DNA from: Solirubrobacteraceae bacterium
GTDB lineage: Bacteria > Actinomycetota > Thermoleophilia > Solirubrobacterales > Solirubrobacteraceae
Direction: 5' to 3'
Length of the DNA: 64,000 nt
NCBI GenBank assembly: GCA_017882455.1
Contig: JADGPL010000016.1
Coordinates: 21,898 to 85,897, forward strand
This document shows positions 1 through 8,515 of the stretch, piece after piece (within the stretch, counting starts at the first letter, position 1; each line of letters begins with the position of its first letter). Position numbers and translations under genes: made by a program. Below the pieces are notes generated by a model, which saw only the letters and a program-made list of their open reading frames with translations, ran no database searches and had not been told where the DNA came from.

Positions 1-1
1 C

Positions 2-1102
2 GCGCTGAGGCGCGAGGACGTCACCCGCGAGATCGACCTGATCGAGGAGGTCGCCCGCATCGACGGCCTCGAGCGCCTGCCCGCCACGCTGCCCGCCCGT
101 CGTGGGGCGGCCGGCAGGCTCACCCACGCCCAGCGCGTTCGCCGCCGTGCCGAGGACACGATGGTCGGGCGCGGGCTGCACGAGATCGTCGGCTGGAGCT
201 TCACCGAGCCCGGCCTGCTCGATCGCCTGCGCCTGCCCTCCGAGCACGAGATGCGCAAGGTCGTGAGCATCGAGAACCCGCTGTCGGACGGGCAGTCGAT
301 CATGCGCCCCACGCTGCTCGGCTCGCTCATGGACGCCGCCCGCCACAACGTCGCCCGCAACGGCCCCGACGTGGCCATCTTCGAGTCCGGAACCGTCTAC
401 CGCGCGGCGGACGAAGGCCCGCTCGCTGACGAGCACCACGCGCTCGGGGTGCTCCTGAGCGGCGCCATGGCGCCACGCTCGTGGCGTGGGGCGCCCGCCC
501 AGGCGGACTTCTTCGCCGCCAAGGCGCTGCTCGGAGCCCTGCTCGAGCATTTCCACCTCGACTGGTCTGTACAGCCGCAGAGCTGGCCCTTCCTGCATCC
601 AGGGCGCAGCGCCGTGGTGCTGGCCAACACCACGGGAGCCACGGGAGCCGCGCGCGCTCCGGGGGGTGAGGACTCGCAGGAGGTCGTGCTCGGCTTCCTC
701 GGCGAGGTCCACCCGCTCGTGGCCGCCGAGTGGGATCTCGAGCGCACGGCCGCCTTCGCCATCGACCTCGGCAAGCTCGCCGCGGCGGCACGGCCGCTCG
801 TGTCCTTCGAGGCCTTCGGCTCCTTCCCCTCGCTGCGCCAGGACCTCGCGGTCACCCTGCCGGTGTCCGTGTCCGCGGAGGAGGCGCTCGCGCGCGTGCG
901 CGAGCAGGCGGGTTCTGAGCTCGCCGACGTGGAGGTGTTCGACGTCTACACCGGTGAGCAGGTGGGGAAGGGCCGACGCTCGCTGGCGCTGGCCCTGACC
1001 TTCCGCTCCCTGCAGGCCACGCTCACGGACGAGGACATAGCGCCCGTGCGCGAGCGGATCGTCGCCGCCCTGGGTGAGATCGGGGGCGAGCTGCGTGGCT
1101 AG
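2..1102 (+). CDS. pheT: Phenylalanyl-tRNA synthetase beta subunit (3' part)
   Basis: This is the C-terminal ~366 residues of the beta chain of the (alpha-beta)2 phenylalanyl-tRNA synthetase, which charges tRNA-Phe in the cytoplasm. The frame is open from base 2; the 5' end lies outside the window. The first residues (REDVTREIDLIEEVARIDGL) are the B5 domain end typical of PheT. The last ~90 residues (FGSFPSLRQDLAVTLP through SLALALTFRSLQATLTDEDI) are the ferredoxin-fold anticodon-binding domain found at PheT C termini. The stop overlaps the start of argC, an order (pheST then arg genes) seen in other actinobacteria. Identification is secure. Confidence 0.95.
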   Translation, partial: ALRREDVTREIDLIEEVARIDGLERLPATLPARRGAAGRLTHAQRVRRRAEDTMVGRGLHEIVGWSFTEPGLLDRLRLPSEHEMRKVVSIENPLSDGQSIMRPTLLGSLMDAARHNVARNGPDVAIFESGTVYRAADEGPLADEHHALGVLLSGAMAPRSWRGAPAQADFFAAKALLGALLEHFHLDWSVQPQSWPFLHPGRSAVVLANTTGATGAARAPGGEDSQEVVLGFLGEVHPLVAAEWDLERTAAFAIDLGKLAAAARPLVSFEAFGSFPSLRQDLAVTLPVSVSAEEALARVREQAGSELADVEVFDVYTGEQVGKGRRSLALALTFRSLQATLTDEDIAPVRERIVAALGEIGGELRG

Positions 1103-2135
1103 CCTCGCGCCTCAGCGGCACGTGCGGGACGCGCCGCGAGTGATCGTGGCCGGCGCCACCGGGTTCGCCGGCGCGCTCGCCGCCCGGCTGCTCTGGCGCC
1201 ACCCTGACTTCGAGCTCGTGGCGGTGACCGGGCGCTCCGAGCAGGGTCGCAGCCTGGACGAGCTCTATCCCCGCTATCGAGTGCCGCTGAGGATCGAGCA
1301 GCTCGACCTCGACCGGCTGGACGGGATCGCCGCGGCGGTCGTCGCCTACCCCCACGCCGCCGCCGCCCCAACCGTCGCGGCGCTGCGCGAGCAGGACGTG
1401 CGCGTGATCGATCTGAGCGCCGACTTCCGCCTGCGCTCGCAGGCCACCTATGAGCGCTGGTATGGGGCGCACCCGCGGCCGGATCTGCTCTCCGAGGCGG
1501 TATACGGCCTGACCGAGCTCCACCGCTCGCAAATAGCCTCCGCGTCGATCGTCGCCAACCCCGGCTGCTACCCCACCGCCTCGCTGCTCGCGCTCGCCCC
1601 GCTCGCGCGCGCCGGGTTGATCACCGACGTCGTGATCGACGCCAAGCAGGGCATCTCGGGGGCCGGGAGGGCGTTCGACGAGACCACCCACCTGTCCATG
1701 GCCGGCGAGAACATCCTCCCGTACAAGGTCGCCGCCCACCGTCACACGCCCGAGATCGAGGAGCAGCTGAACGAGCTGGATCCCGCCCACCCGGGCCTGA
1801 AGGTCCAGTTCCAGGCGCACCTGGTCCCGCTCGACCAGGGGGAGATGGCCAGCTGCTACGTGACCGTCTCGCGCCTTCCGAGCGCCGTCGAGCTGCGCGA
1901 GCTCTACACCGACGCGTACTCCGACGAGCCCTTCGTCGAGGTGATGGGCGGGCCGCCTGGTACCCGCGAGGTCCAGGAGACCAACTTCTGTCGGATCTTC
2001 GCCGCGCCTGACGAGCACACGGGCAAGGTGCTCGTGTTCTCGGCGATCGACAACCTCTGGAAGGGCACCTCCTCGCAGGCCGTGCAGAACCTCAACCTGA
2101 TGTTCGGCCTGCCCGAGACAAGTGGATTGGAGTGA
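1095..2135 (+). CDS. argC: N-acetyl-gamma-glutamyl-phosphate reductase
   Basis: ArgC reduces N-acetylglutamyl-5-phosphate to the semialdehyde with NADPH, the third step of arginine synthesis. The N terminus carries the nucleotide-binding motif GATGFAG, and the catalytic cysteine sits in NPGCYPT (Cys158 counting from the GTG at 1095). The length of 346 aa is normal. Three starts are possible: ATG 1074, GTG 1095 and GTG 1140. I chose 1095, which overlaps the pheT end by 8 nt. The 3' end overlaps argJ by 4 nt (GTGA), so argC-argJ are translationally coupled. Confidence 0.93.
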   Translation: MASLAPQRHVRDAPRVIVAGATGFAGALAARLLWRHPDFELVAVTGRSEQGRSLDELYPRYRVPLRIEQLDLDRLDGIAAAVVAYPHAAAAPTVAALREQDVRVIDLSADFRLRSQATYERWYGAHPRPDLLSEAVYGLTELHRSQIASASIVANPGCYPTASLLALAPLARAGLITDVVIDAKQGISGAGRAFDETTHLSMAGENILPYKVAAHRHTPEIEEQLNELDPAHPGLKVQFQAHLVPLDQGEMASCYVTVSRLPSAVELRELYTDAYSDEPFVEVMGGPPGTREVQETNFCRIFAAPDEHTGKVLVFSAIDNLWKGTSSQAVQNLNLMFGLPETSGLE

Positions 2136-3406
2136 GCACCGTGAAAGAGCATCCCGCCGATTCGCTGCCCTTCTTCCGCTCGCGCTGGGTGCCCGCGCCG
2201 CCGCACGTGCGCGAGCTCGGCCTGCAGGCGGGGCTGCCGCAGGGCTTTCGCGCCGCAGGCGTCGCGGCCGGCATCAAGCCCAGCGGCAACCCCGACGTGG
2301 GCCTGCTCGTGTGCGACGCCGACGATCCGGTCAGCGCCGCCCGCTTCACATCCTCGGGCACGCTCGCCGCGCCCGTGCTCGTCACCCGCGAGCGCTGCCG
2401 CCTGCAGTCCCTGCGCGTGGTGCTCGCAAACTCCGGCTGCGCCAACGCGGCGACCGGCGGCCGTGGCCTCGACGACGCGGCCAAGACCCAGGGAGCGGCC
2501 GCGATGGCGACCGCTGTCGACCCGGCCGAGGTGGCGCTCGCCTCCACCGGCGCGATCAGCCACCTGCTCCCCGTCGAGCTGGTGCTGAAGGGCCTGCTCG
2601 AGGCGCGCACCCAGCTGAGCCGCGAGGGGGACAGCGCCTTCCAGCAGGCGATCCAGACGACAGACGCCTTCGAGAAGCGCGCCAACCTCGAGGTCACGCT
2701 GCCCTCCGGCGTCGTGCGCTTGAGCGCCCAGTGCAAGGGCGCGGGGATGATCTCACCCCGCTTCGCCACCCTGCTCTGCTTCGTCGAGACCGACGCCGTC
2801 CTCACTCCCGAGACGGCCGAGCTGCTGCTCGGGGTCTGCGTCAAGCGCTCCTTCGACCGCGCGTCGGTCGACGGGCAGCTCTCGACCAACGACACCGCCA
2901 TCCTCATGTGCTCGGGGGCCAGCGGCGTGGTCGTGGAGAGCGAGAGCGAGGACGAGCTGCGTCTCGGCGAGGCCCTCGACGCGCTGCTGCGGGCGCTCGC
3001 GATCATGATGGTCGCCGACGGCGAGGGCGCGAGAAGGATCGCGCGGGTGCTCGTGCGCGGCGGGCACGCCGACGGCGTCGAGGCGGTCGCTCGTGCCGTG
3101 GCCAACTCGCCGCTGGTGAAGGCCGCGCTGCACGGGGGAGACCCCAACTGGGGGCGGATCGTGCAGGCCGTCGGGGCGGCAATGCCGGGAACGGCTCCGC
3201 TCGCCGTTGACATCTCGATCGAGGGCGTCCAGGTCTGCTCGGGCGGCGCCGCGATCCCCCACGACGAGGAGGCGCTCGCGCAGGCGGTCCAGCGCGATGA
3301 GGTCGAGTACGAGATCGTGCTGCCCGGCGAGGGCGCCGAGACCGAGGTCTTCTTCTCCGACCTCTCGCACGAGTACGTCACCATCAACGCCGACTACACA
3401 ACGTGA
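2132..3406 (+). CDS. argJ: Bifunctional glutamate N-acetyltransferase / amino-acid acetyltransferase
   Basis: ArgJ moves the acetyl group from N-acetylornithine to glutamate (cyclic arginine pathway) and may also use acetyl-CoA. The 424-aa precursor shows the family signatures: LANSGCANAATG, STGAISHLLP (here ASTGAI), KGAGMISP, and the autoprocessing site where Thr213 (AT-LL after KGAGMISPRF) should become the N-terminal nucleophile of the beta chain. The GTG start overlaps the argC stop as GTGA. The next gene, argB, follows after 7 nt with a GAGGAC ribosome-binding site. Whether it is mono- or bifunctional cannot be told from sequence. Confidence 0.93.
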   Translation: MSTVKEHPADSLPFFRSRWVPAPPHVRELGLQAGLPQGFRAAGVAAGIKPSGNPDVGLLVCDADDPVSAARFTSSGTLAAPVLVTRERCRLQSLRVVLANSGCANAATGGRGLDDAAKTQGAAAMATAVDPAEVALASTGAISHLLPVELVLKGLLEARTQLSREGDSAFQQAIQTTDAFEKRANLEVTLPSGVVRLSAQCKGAGMISPRFATLLCFVETDAVLTPETAELLLGVCVKRSFDRASVDGQLSTNDTAILMCSGASGVVVESESEDELRLGEALDALLRALAIMMVADGEGARRIARVLVRGGHADGVEAVARAVANSPLVKAALHGGDPNWGRIVQAVGAAMPGTAPLAVDISIEGVQVCSGGAAIPHDEEALAQAVQRDEVEYEIVLPGEGAETEVFFSDLSHEYVTINADYTT

Positions 3407-3413
3407 GGACGCC

Positions 3414-4258
3414 ATGCGCGATGTAGGAACACTCCTCGAGGCGCTCCCATACATCAGGGAGTTCCACGGCAAGACCGTGGTCATCAAGTACGGCGGCGCC
3501 GCCATGGAGGACGCGGCGCTGCGCGAGGAGTTCGCGCGCGACGTGGTGCTGCTCAAGTACGTCGGCCTGAACCCGATCGTGGTCCACGGGGGGGGCCCTG
3601 AGATCACCGGCTACATGGAGCGCCTGGGCCTGCCCGTCGAGTTCGTGGGCGGCCTGCGCGTCTCCGACAGGGACACGGTCGAGGTCGCCAAGATGGTGCT
3701 GGTGGGGAAGGTCAATAAGGAGATCGTGTTGCGGATCAACCGCCATGGCCAGCCTGCCGTGGGCCTGTGTGGCGATGACGGCTCGCTGTTCAGGGTTGTC
3801 CGTCGTGCTGCCCCGGGAGGCGAGGACATCGGCTTCGTGGGGCGGATCGAGCGCGTCAACGTCGGCGTGATCGAGCACATCGCAACCGACTACATCCCGG
3901 TGATCGCCTCGGTCGGCGCCGATCGCGAGGGCAATTCCTACAACGTCAACGCCGACGAGGCCGCCGGTGCCGTGGCGGGCGCGCTCGGCGCCTACAAGGT
4001 GGTCTTCCTCACCGACATCGCGGGCTGGCTGGAGGACGCGGCGAAGCCCGAGAGCCTGATCGGCCAGGCCACGGCCGAGCAGGTCACGGAGGCGCTCGCA
4101 GGGCTCGATGGCGGCATGCGACCCAAGCTCGAAGCCTGCGTGGAGGCGATCGACCACGGCGTCAGCGCCGCGCACATCCTCGACGGGCGGATCGCGCACT
4201 CGCTGCTGCTCGAGCTCTTCACCGACGCAGGGATCGGCACGAAGATCGAGGCTGCGCC

Positions 4259-4262
<4 letters not shown>
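3414..4262 (+). CDS. argB: Acetylglutamate kinase
   Basis: ArgB phosphorylates N-acetylglutamate and is usually the arginine-feedback step. The amino-acid-kinase fold is shown by VVIKYGGAAM near the N terminus, VVHGGGPEI (substrate glycine loop) and the C-terminal NVNADEAAGAVAGALGA and LTDIAGW nucleotide-binding segments. I take ATG 3414, preceded by GTGAGGAC, because the family begins with a short helix before the IKYGG strand. The reading frame extends upstream but only into argJ. Length is 282 aa. The stop overlaps argD as ATGA. Confidence 0.95.
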
Positions 4263-5416
<1,154 letters not shown>

Positions 5417-5420
5417 GCGG

Positions 5421-5870
5421 ATGCGTCGCGAGCTTGCCGACGGGTTCGAGCTCGACGATGATCCGGGCCGGATCGACCTCCAGGCCGTGCACGCCTTCAT
5501 CAGCGGCCAGTCCTACTGGGGCAGAGGTCGCTCGCGCGAGCTCGTCAAGCGCGCGGTGGAGGGCTCTCAGCGCGTCGTGGGCCTCTATCGCGGCGAGGAT
5601 CAGGTCGGCTTCGCGCGGGCCGTAACCGATGGCACCACCGTCGCCTACCTCGCCGACGTCTATGTCCTCGAGCCCTATCGCGGGCGCGGCCTGGGCATCG
5701 AGCTGGTGCGCGAGACGCTCGACGGCGGAGGGGGCGCGGGCCCGTCGGAGATCCACTGGCTGTTGCACACGGCCGATGCCGCGGGGCTGTACTCGCGGCT
5801 CGGCTTCGTCGACGGCCCGGCGCGCTATCCGTTGATGGAACGCCCGCGCGGCTACGATTCCAGCCGGTGA
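5421..5870 (+). CDS. GNAT-family N-acetyltransferase
   Basis: This 149-aa protein has the GCN5-related acetyltransferase fold. The acetyl-CoA pyrophosphate loop reads VLEPYRGRGLGIELV (about residues 78-92), followed by WLLHTADAAGLYSRLGF, a conserved C-terminal beta-bulge region in small GNATs. The substrate is unknown. It sits between argD and argG where many actinobacteria have argF and argR, and overlaps argG by 4 nt (GTGA), so it is co-expressed with arginine genes. A role in acetylating an arginine intermediate is possible but not shown. Confidence 0.85.
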   Translation: MRRELADGFELDDDPGRIDLQAVHAFISGQSYWGRGRSRELVKRAVEGSQRVVGLYRGEDQVGFARAVTDGTTVAYLADVYVLEPYRGRGLGIELVRETLDGGGGAGPSEIHWLLHTADAAGLYSRLGFVDGPARYPLMERPRGYDSSR

Positions 5871-7129
5871 GCAGCGAGATCGAGATCCCCACGACCAGGA
5901 CGGCCTCCTACGAGGCCGATCCCGCCCAGGTCCACCGCGTGCTGCTGCTCTACTCAGGGGGCCTCGACACGAGCGTGATGCTCAAGTGGATCCAGGACTC
6001 CTACGGAGCGGAGGTCGTCTGCCTGACCGTCAACCTCGGCCAGCCCGGCGAGGACTACGAGGTCATCAAGGGCAAGGCGCTGAAGCTCGGCGCGCTCGAC
6101 TGCCACGTGGTGGACGCCCGCGAGGAGTTCGCCCGCGAGTTCATCGCGCCGGCGATCAAGGCCAACGCCCTCTATGGCGGCGGCTACCCGCTGTTCACGG
6201 CGCTGGGGCGCCCGCTGATCGCAAAGCTCGCCGTCGAGTACGCACGCAGGAGTGGCTGTGACACGATCGCCCACGGCTGCACCGGCAAGGGCAACGACCA
6301 GGTCCGCATCGAGGCCACGGTCGCCACGCTGGCTCCAGAGCTGAAGGTGATCGCTCCGGTGCGCTCCTGGCAGATGGGCCGCGAGGAGGAGATCGCCTAC
6401 GCCCGCGAGCACGGCATCCCCATCAAAGGCGGATCCGAGGCGACGCCCTACTCGATCGACGACAACCTCTGGGGGCGCTCCTCGGAGGGGCGCTGGATCG
6501 AGGATCTCGACCACGCCCCCGAGGACGACGTCTTCCAGCTGATCACGCGTCCCGAGGAGGCGCCGGACGAGCCTGAGACGGTCGTGCTCTCCTTCGAGCG
6601 CGGCATCCCGGTGGCGTTGAACGGCGAGCGCCTGCCCTTGGTGGAGCTGATCGAAGCCGCGGCCGAGATCGCGGCTCGCCACGGCGTGGGCATCGTCGAC
6701 CACATCGAGGATCGGATCGTCGGGCTGAAGGTCCGGGACATCTACGAGGCGCCGGCCGCGGCGCTCTTGTTGCCCGCCCACCAGGAGCTCGAGCGCCTGG
6801 TGTGCACGATCCACCAGAACCAGTTCAAGCCCGAGCTCGACCGCCAGTGGGCATACCTCGTATACGCGGGGCTGTGGTGGGAGCCGCTGCGCGGGGACCT
6901 GGACGCCTACATGGATCGGGTCAACGAGCAGGTCACGGGCAAGATCGGCCTGAAGCTCTACAAGGGTCACGCCCGCGTCATCACGCGCTCCTCGCCGAAC
7001 GCCGTCTACGACGCCGCGCTGGCCTCCTTCTCGGAGTCCGGCGGGCTGTTCTCCCAGGCGGCCTCGCCCGGCTTCATCGAGCTGTGGTCGCTGCAGTCGC
7101 GGATGGCCTGGCGATTGCATAACGAGTAG
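5867..7129 (+). CDS. argG: Argininosuccinate synthase
   Basis: ArgG condenses citrulline and aspartate with ATP to argininosuccinate. The ATP-pyrophosphatase P-loop SGGLDTS lies near residue 29, with GCTGKGNDQVR (citrulline/ATP site) and the SIDDNLWGRSSEG segment further on. Length 420 aa is normal. The GTG start overlaps the GNAT stop. argH and argF are not adjacent in this window. A GC-rich inverted repeat follows the stop and probably ends the operon. Confidence 0.95.
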   Translation: MSSEIEIPTTRTASYEADPAQVHRVLLLYSGGLDTSVMLKWIQDSYGAEVVCLTVNLGQPGEDYEVIKGKALKLGALDCHVVDAREEFAREFIAPAIKANALYGGGYPLFTALGRPLIAKLAVEYARRSGCDTIAHGCTGKGNDQVRIEATVATLAPELKVIAPVRSWQMGREEEIAYAREHGIPIKGGSEATPYSIDDNLWGRSSEGRWIEDLDHAPEDDVFQLITRPEEAPDEPETVVLSFERGIPVALNGERLPLVELIEAAAEIAARHGVGIVDHIEDRIVGLKVRDIYEAPAAALLLPAHQELERLVCTIHQNQFKPELDRQWAYLVYAGLWWEPLRGDLDAYMDRVNEQVTGKIGLKLYKGHARVITRSSPNAVYDAALASFSESGGLFSQAASPGFIELWSLQSRMAWRLHNE

Positions 7130-7133
7130 CCGA

Positions 7134-7162
7134 CGCGGGCCCTGCGTGACGAATGGCCCGTG
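7134..7162 (+). terminator. Inverted repeat after argG, likely terminator
   Basis: CGCGGGCC (7134-7141) can pair with GGCCCGTG (7155-7162), one G-U pair, 13-nt loop. There is no U tract, as is common in high-GC actinobacteria. It lies 4 nt after the argG stop and just before the promoter of the next gene. Confidence 0.4.
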
Positions 7163-7166
7163 CGGG

Positions 7167-7172
7167 TAGCAT
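7167..7172 (+). promoter_or_regulatory. -10 box of small membrane protein gene
   Basis: TAGCAT lies 7 nt before the ATG at 7180. This spacing puts the transcription start at or next to the start codon, so the mRNA is probably leaderless. No ribosome-binding site is present. Confidence 0.5.
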
Positions 7173-7179
7173 CGGGTGC

Positions 7180-7344
7180 ATGAACGGAACCGGCTACAGG
7201 ATCCTCGGCTACGCGGTGTGGCACGGCGGCAAGTGGTATCTCGCCCGCCGCCTGCCCTCCACGCGGGCGCTGGCGCTCTCGGCGGTGGGCGCCGTGGCCG
7301 CGATCAGCGTGGCTGCGCTGCTGGCTCGCCGTCTCGGCAGCTGA
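7180..7344 (+). CDS. Small single-pass membrane protein
   Basis: A 54-aa protein with an aromatic N-terminal part (GYRILGYAVWHGGKWYLARR) and one hydrophobic helix (about residues 27-50) ending in basic residues ARRLGS. I do not recognise a named family, but the composition is that of a genuine small membrane protein. The ATG at 7180 is chosen over the in-frame ATG 7153 because a TAGCAT box lies exactly 7 nt before it. The next gene starts 50 nt downstream. Confidence 0.6.
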   Translation: MNGTGYRILGYAVWHGGKWYLARRLPSTRALALSAVGAVAAISVAALLARRLGS

Positions 7345-7394
7345 GCGGGCGCCGGGCATCGTCCGGCGCTCCCCTTAGCTTCCCGGGCAAGGTG

Positions 7395-8480
7395 ATGGCC
7401 GAGGGAAACGAGAGCCAGGGAGGAGAGCTCGGAAGGGGCGGGCCCCCCGGCGGGCTGGGTCCAGAGCTCCCCGGCAGGCGCAGCGAGGGCGATCTGCTGG
7501 CCGAGCGCCGCGCGCGCCGCGCCGCCGAGAGCGGCGAGGTGATCCTGATGCGCCGCGCCGAGGCGGCAGAAGCCACCGTGCAGACCCTGGAAAGCCACGT
7601 GGCGAGTCTCCAGCAGCGACTGCTCGACGCCGAAGACGACCTGCACCGTACGGCCGAGCTGCTCGAGGTCGAGCGCACGGCCGCGCTCGAGCGCGAGCAC
7701 GAGCTGCGACGGGTCAAGCAGCGCGAGTACGCCGAGCAGCAGCTGCGAGTCGAGACGGAGGAGCGCCTGACGCACGCCTCCGAGGCGGGAGCCCGCCTGG
7801 ATCGCGAGAGCAGGGCCGAGAGCGAGCGCCTGGCCCGGCGCCTGAGCGCCAGCGAGCAGGAGGCGCGCGAGGTGGCCGAGCGGCTGGAGAGCCTGCAGCG
7901 CCAGCTGGCCGAAGCCGAGCACGCGGCAGCCGCCGAGCGCGCCGCGGTGCGCCGGGCCGAGGAGGCGCTGCAGACGCGCCTCGGCGAGCTGGAGAGCCGG
8001 GCCAACAGGATGCAGCAGGGCCTGCAGGACGAGCGCGCCGCGCGCGAGCGCACCGAGGCCATGCTCGAGGACGTGCGCAAGGGCCATCGCCAGATGGAGG
8101 GGCTCGTGGGCGAGATGAAGGGGATCGTCGAGCGTCTCAGCGCGGCGATCGCCTCCGCCGCGCGCAAGCCGCCCACGGGTACGCCGCCGCAGCCCGTGCC
8201 CGGTGGGCCGTCAATGCCCCCCGCGGAGGGCCTCGCCCCGCCTGGGCAGCGCGTCGGGCCGCCGAGCGCTTCCGCGCTCGAGGTCTCAGCCCAGGAGCGC
8301 GGCACGGAGATGGCCGATGCTCTGGCGGCGGCCGTCGAGCGCCTGCGCGCTCGCGCCGAGGCGACTCCTGCGCCACAGCCGCCGCCCGTCCGCCCGCAGC
8401 TGCAGCTCCCAGCGCACAAGCACAGCATGTCGCTGATCGGGCGCTGGCGGATTCGGCGCAAACAGCGACGCGGCCGCTGA
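7395..8480 (+). CDS. Long coiled-coil protein, function unknown
   Basis: This 361-aa protein has no recognisable enzymatic domain. Residues ~1-40 are Gly/Pro-rich, ~45-250 form a continuous charged heptad-like coiled coil (Glu/Arg/Ala/Leu-rich), ~255-330 are Pro-rich and low-complexity, and the last ~15 residues are strongly basic (RWRIRRKQRRGR). Such layouts occur in scaffold or cell-envelope organising proteins, and a basic tail could bind membrane or nucleic acid; these are guesses. ATG 7395 is preferred (an overlapping GTG at 7392 is possible); AAGG lies just upstream and a TAGCT box at 7376. It lies immediately before dnaE. Confidence 0.75.
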   Translation: MAEGNESQGGELGRGGPPGGLGPELPGRRSEGDLLAERRARRAAESGEVILMRRAEAAEATVQTLESHVASLQQRLLDAEDDLHRTAELLEVERTAALEREHELRRVKQREYAEQQLRVETEERLTHASEAGARLDRESRAESERLARRLSASEQEAREVAERLESLQRQLAEAEHAAAAERAAVRRAEEALQTRLGELESRANRMQQGLQDERAARERTEAMLEDVRKGHRQMEGLVGEMKGIVERLSAAIASAARKPPTGTPPQPVPGGPSMPPAEGLAPPGQRVGPPSASALEVSAQERGTEMADALAAAVERLRARAEATPAPQPPPVRPQLQLPAHKHSMSLIGRWRIRRKQRRGR

Positions 8481-8500
8481 GGCTCCGCCGCCCGGATGCC

Positions 8501-8506
8501 TAGCAT
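8501..8506 (+). promoter_or_regulatory. -10 box of dnaE
   Basis: TAGCAT ends 9 nt before the GTG start of dnaE, predicting a leaderless or near-leaderless mRNA. Confidence 0.45.
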
Positions 8507-8515
8507 GCAGTCCAC

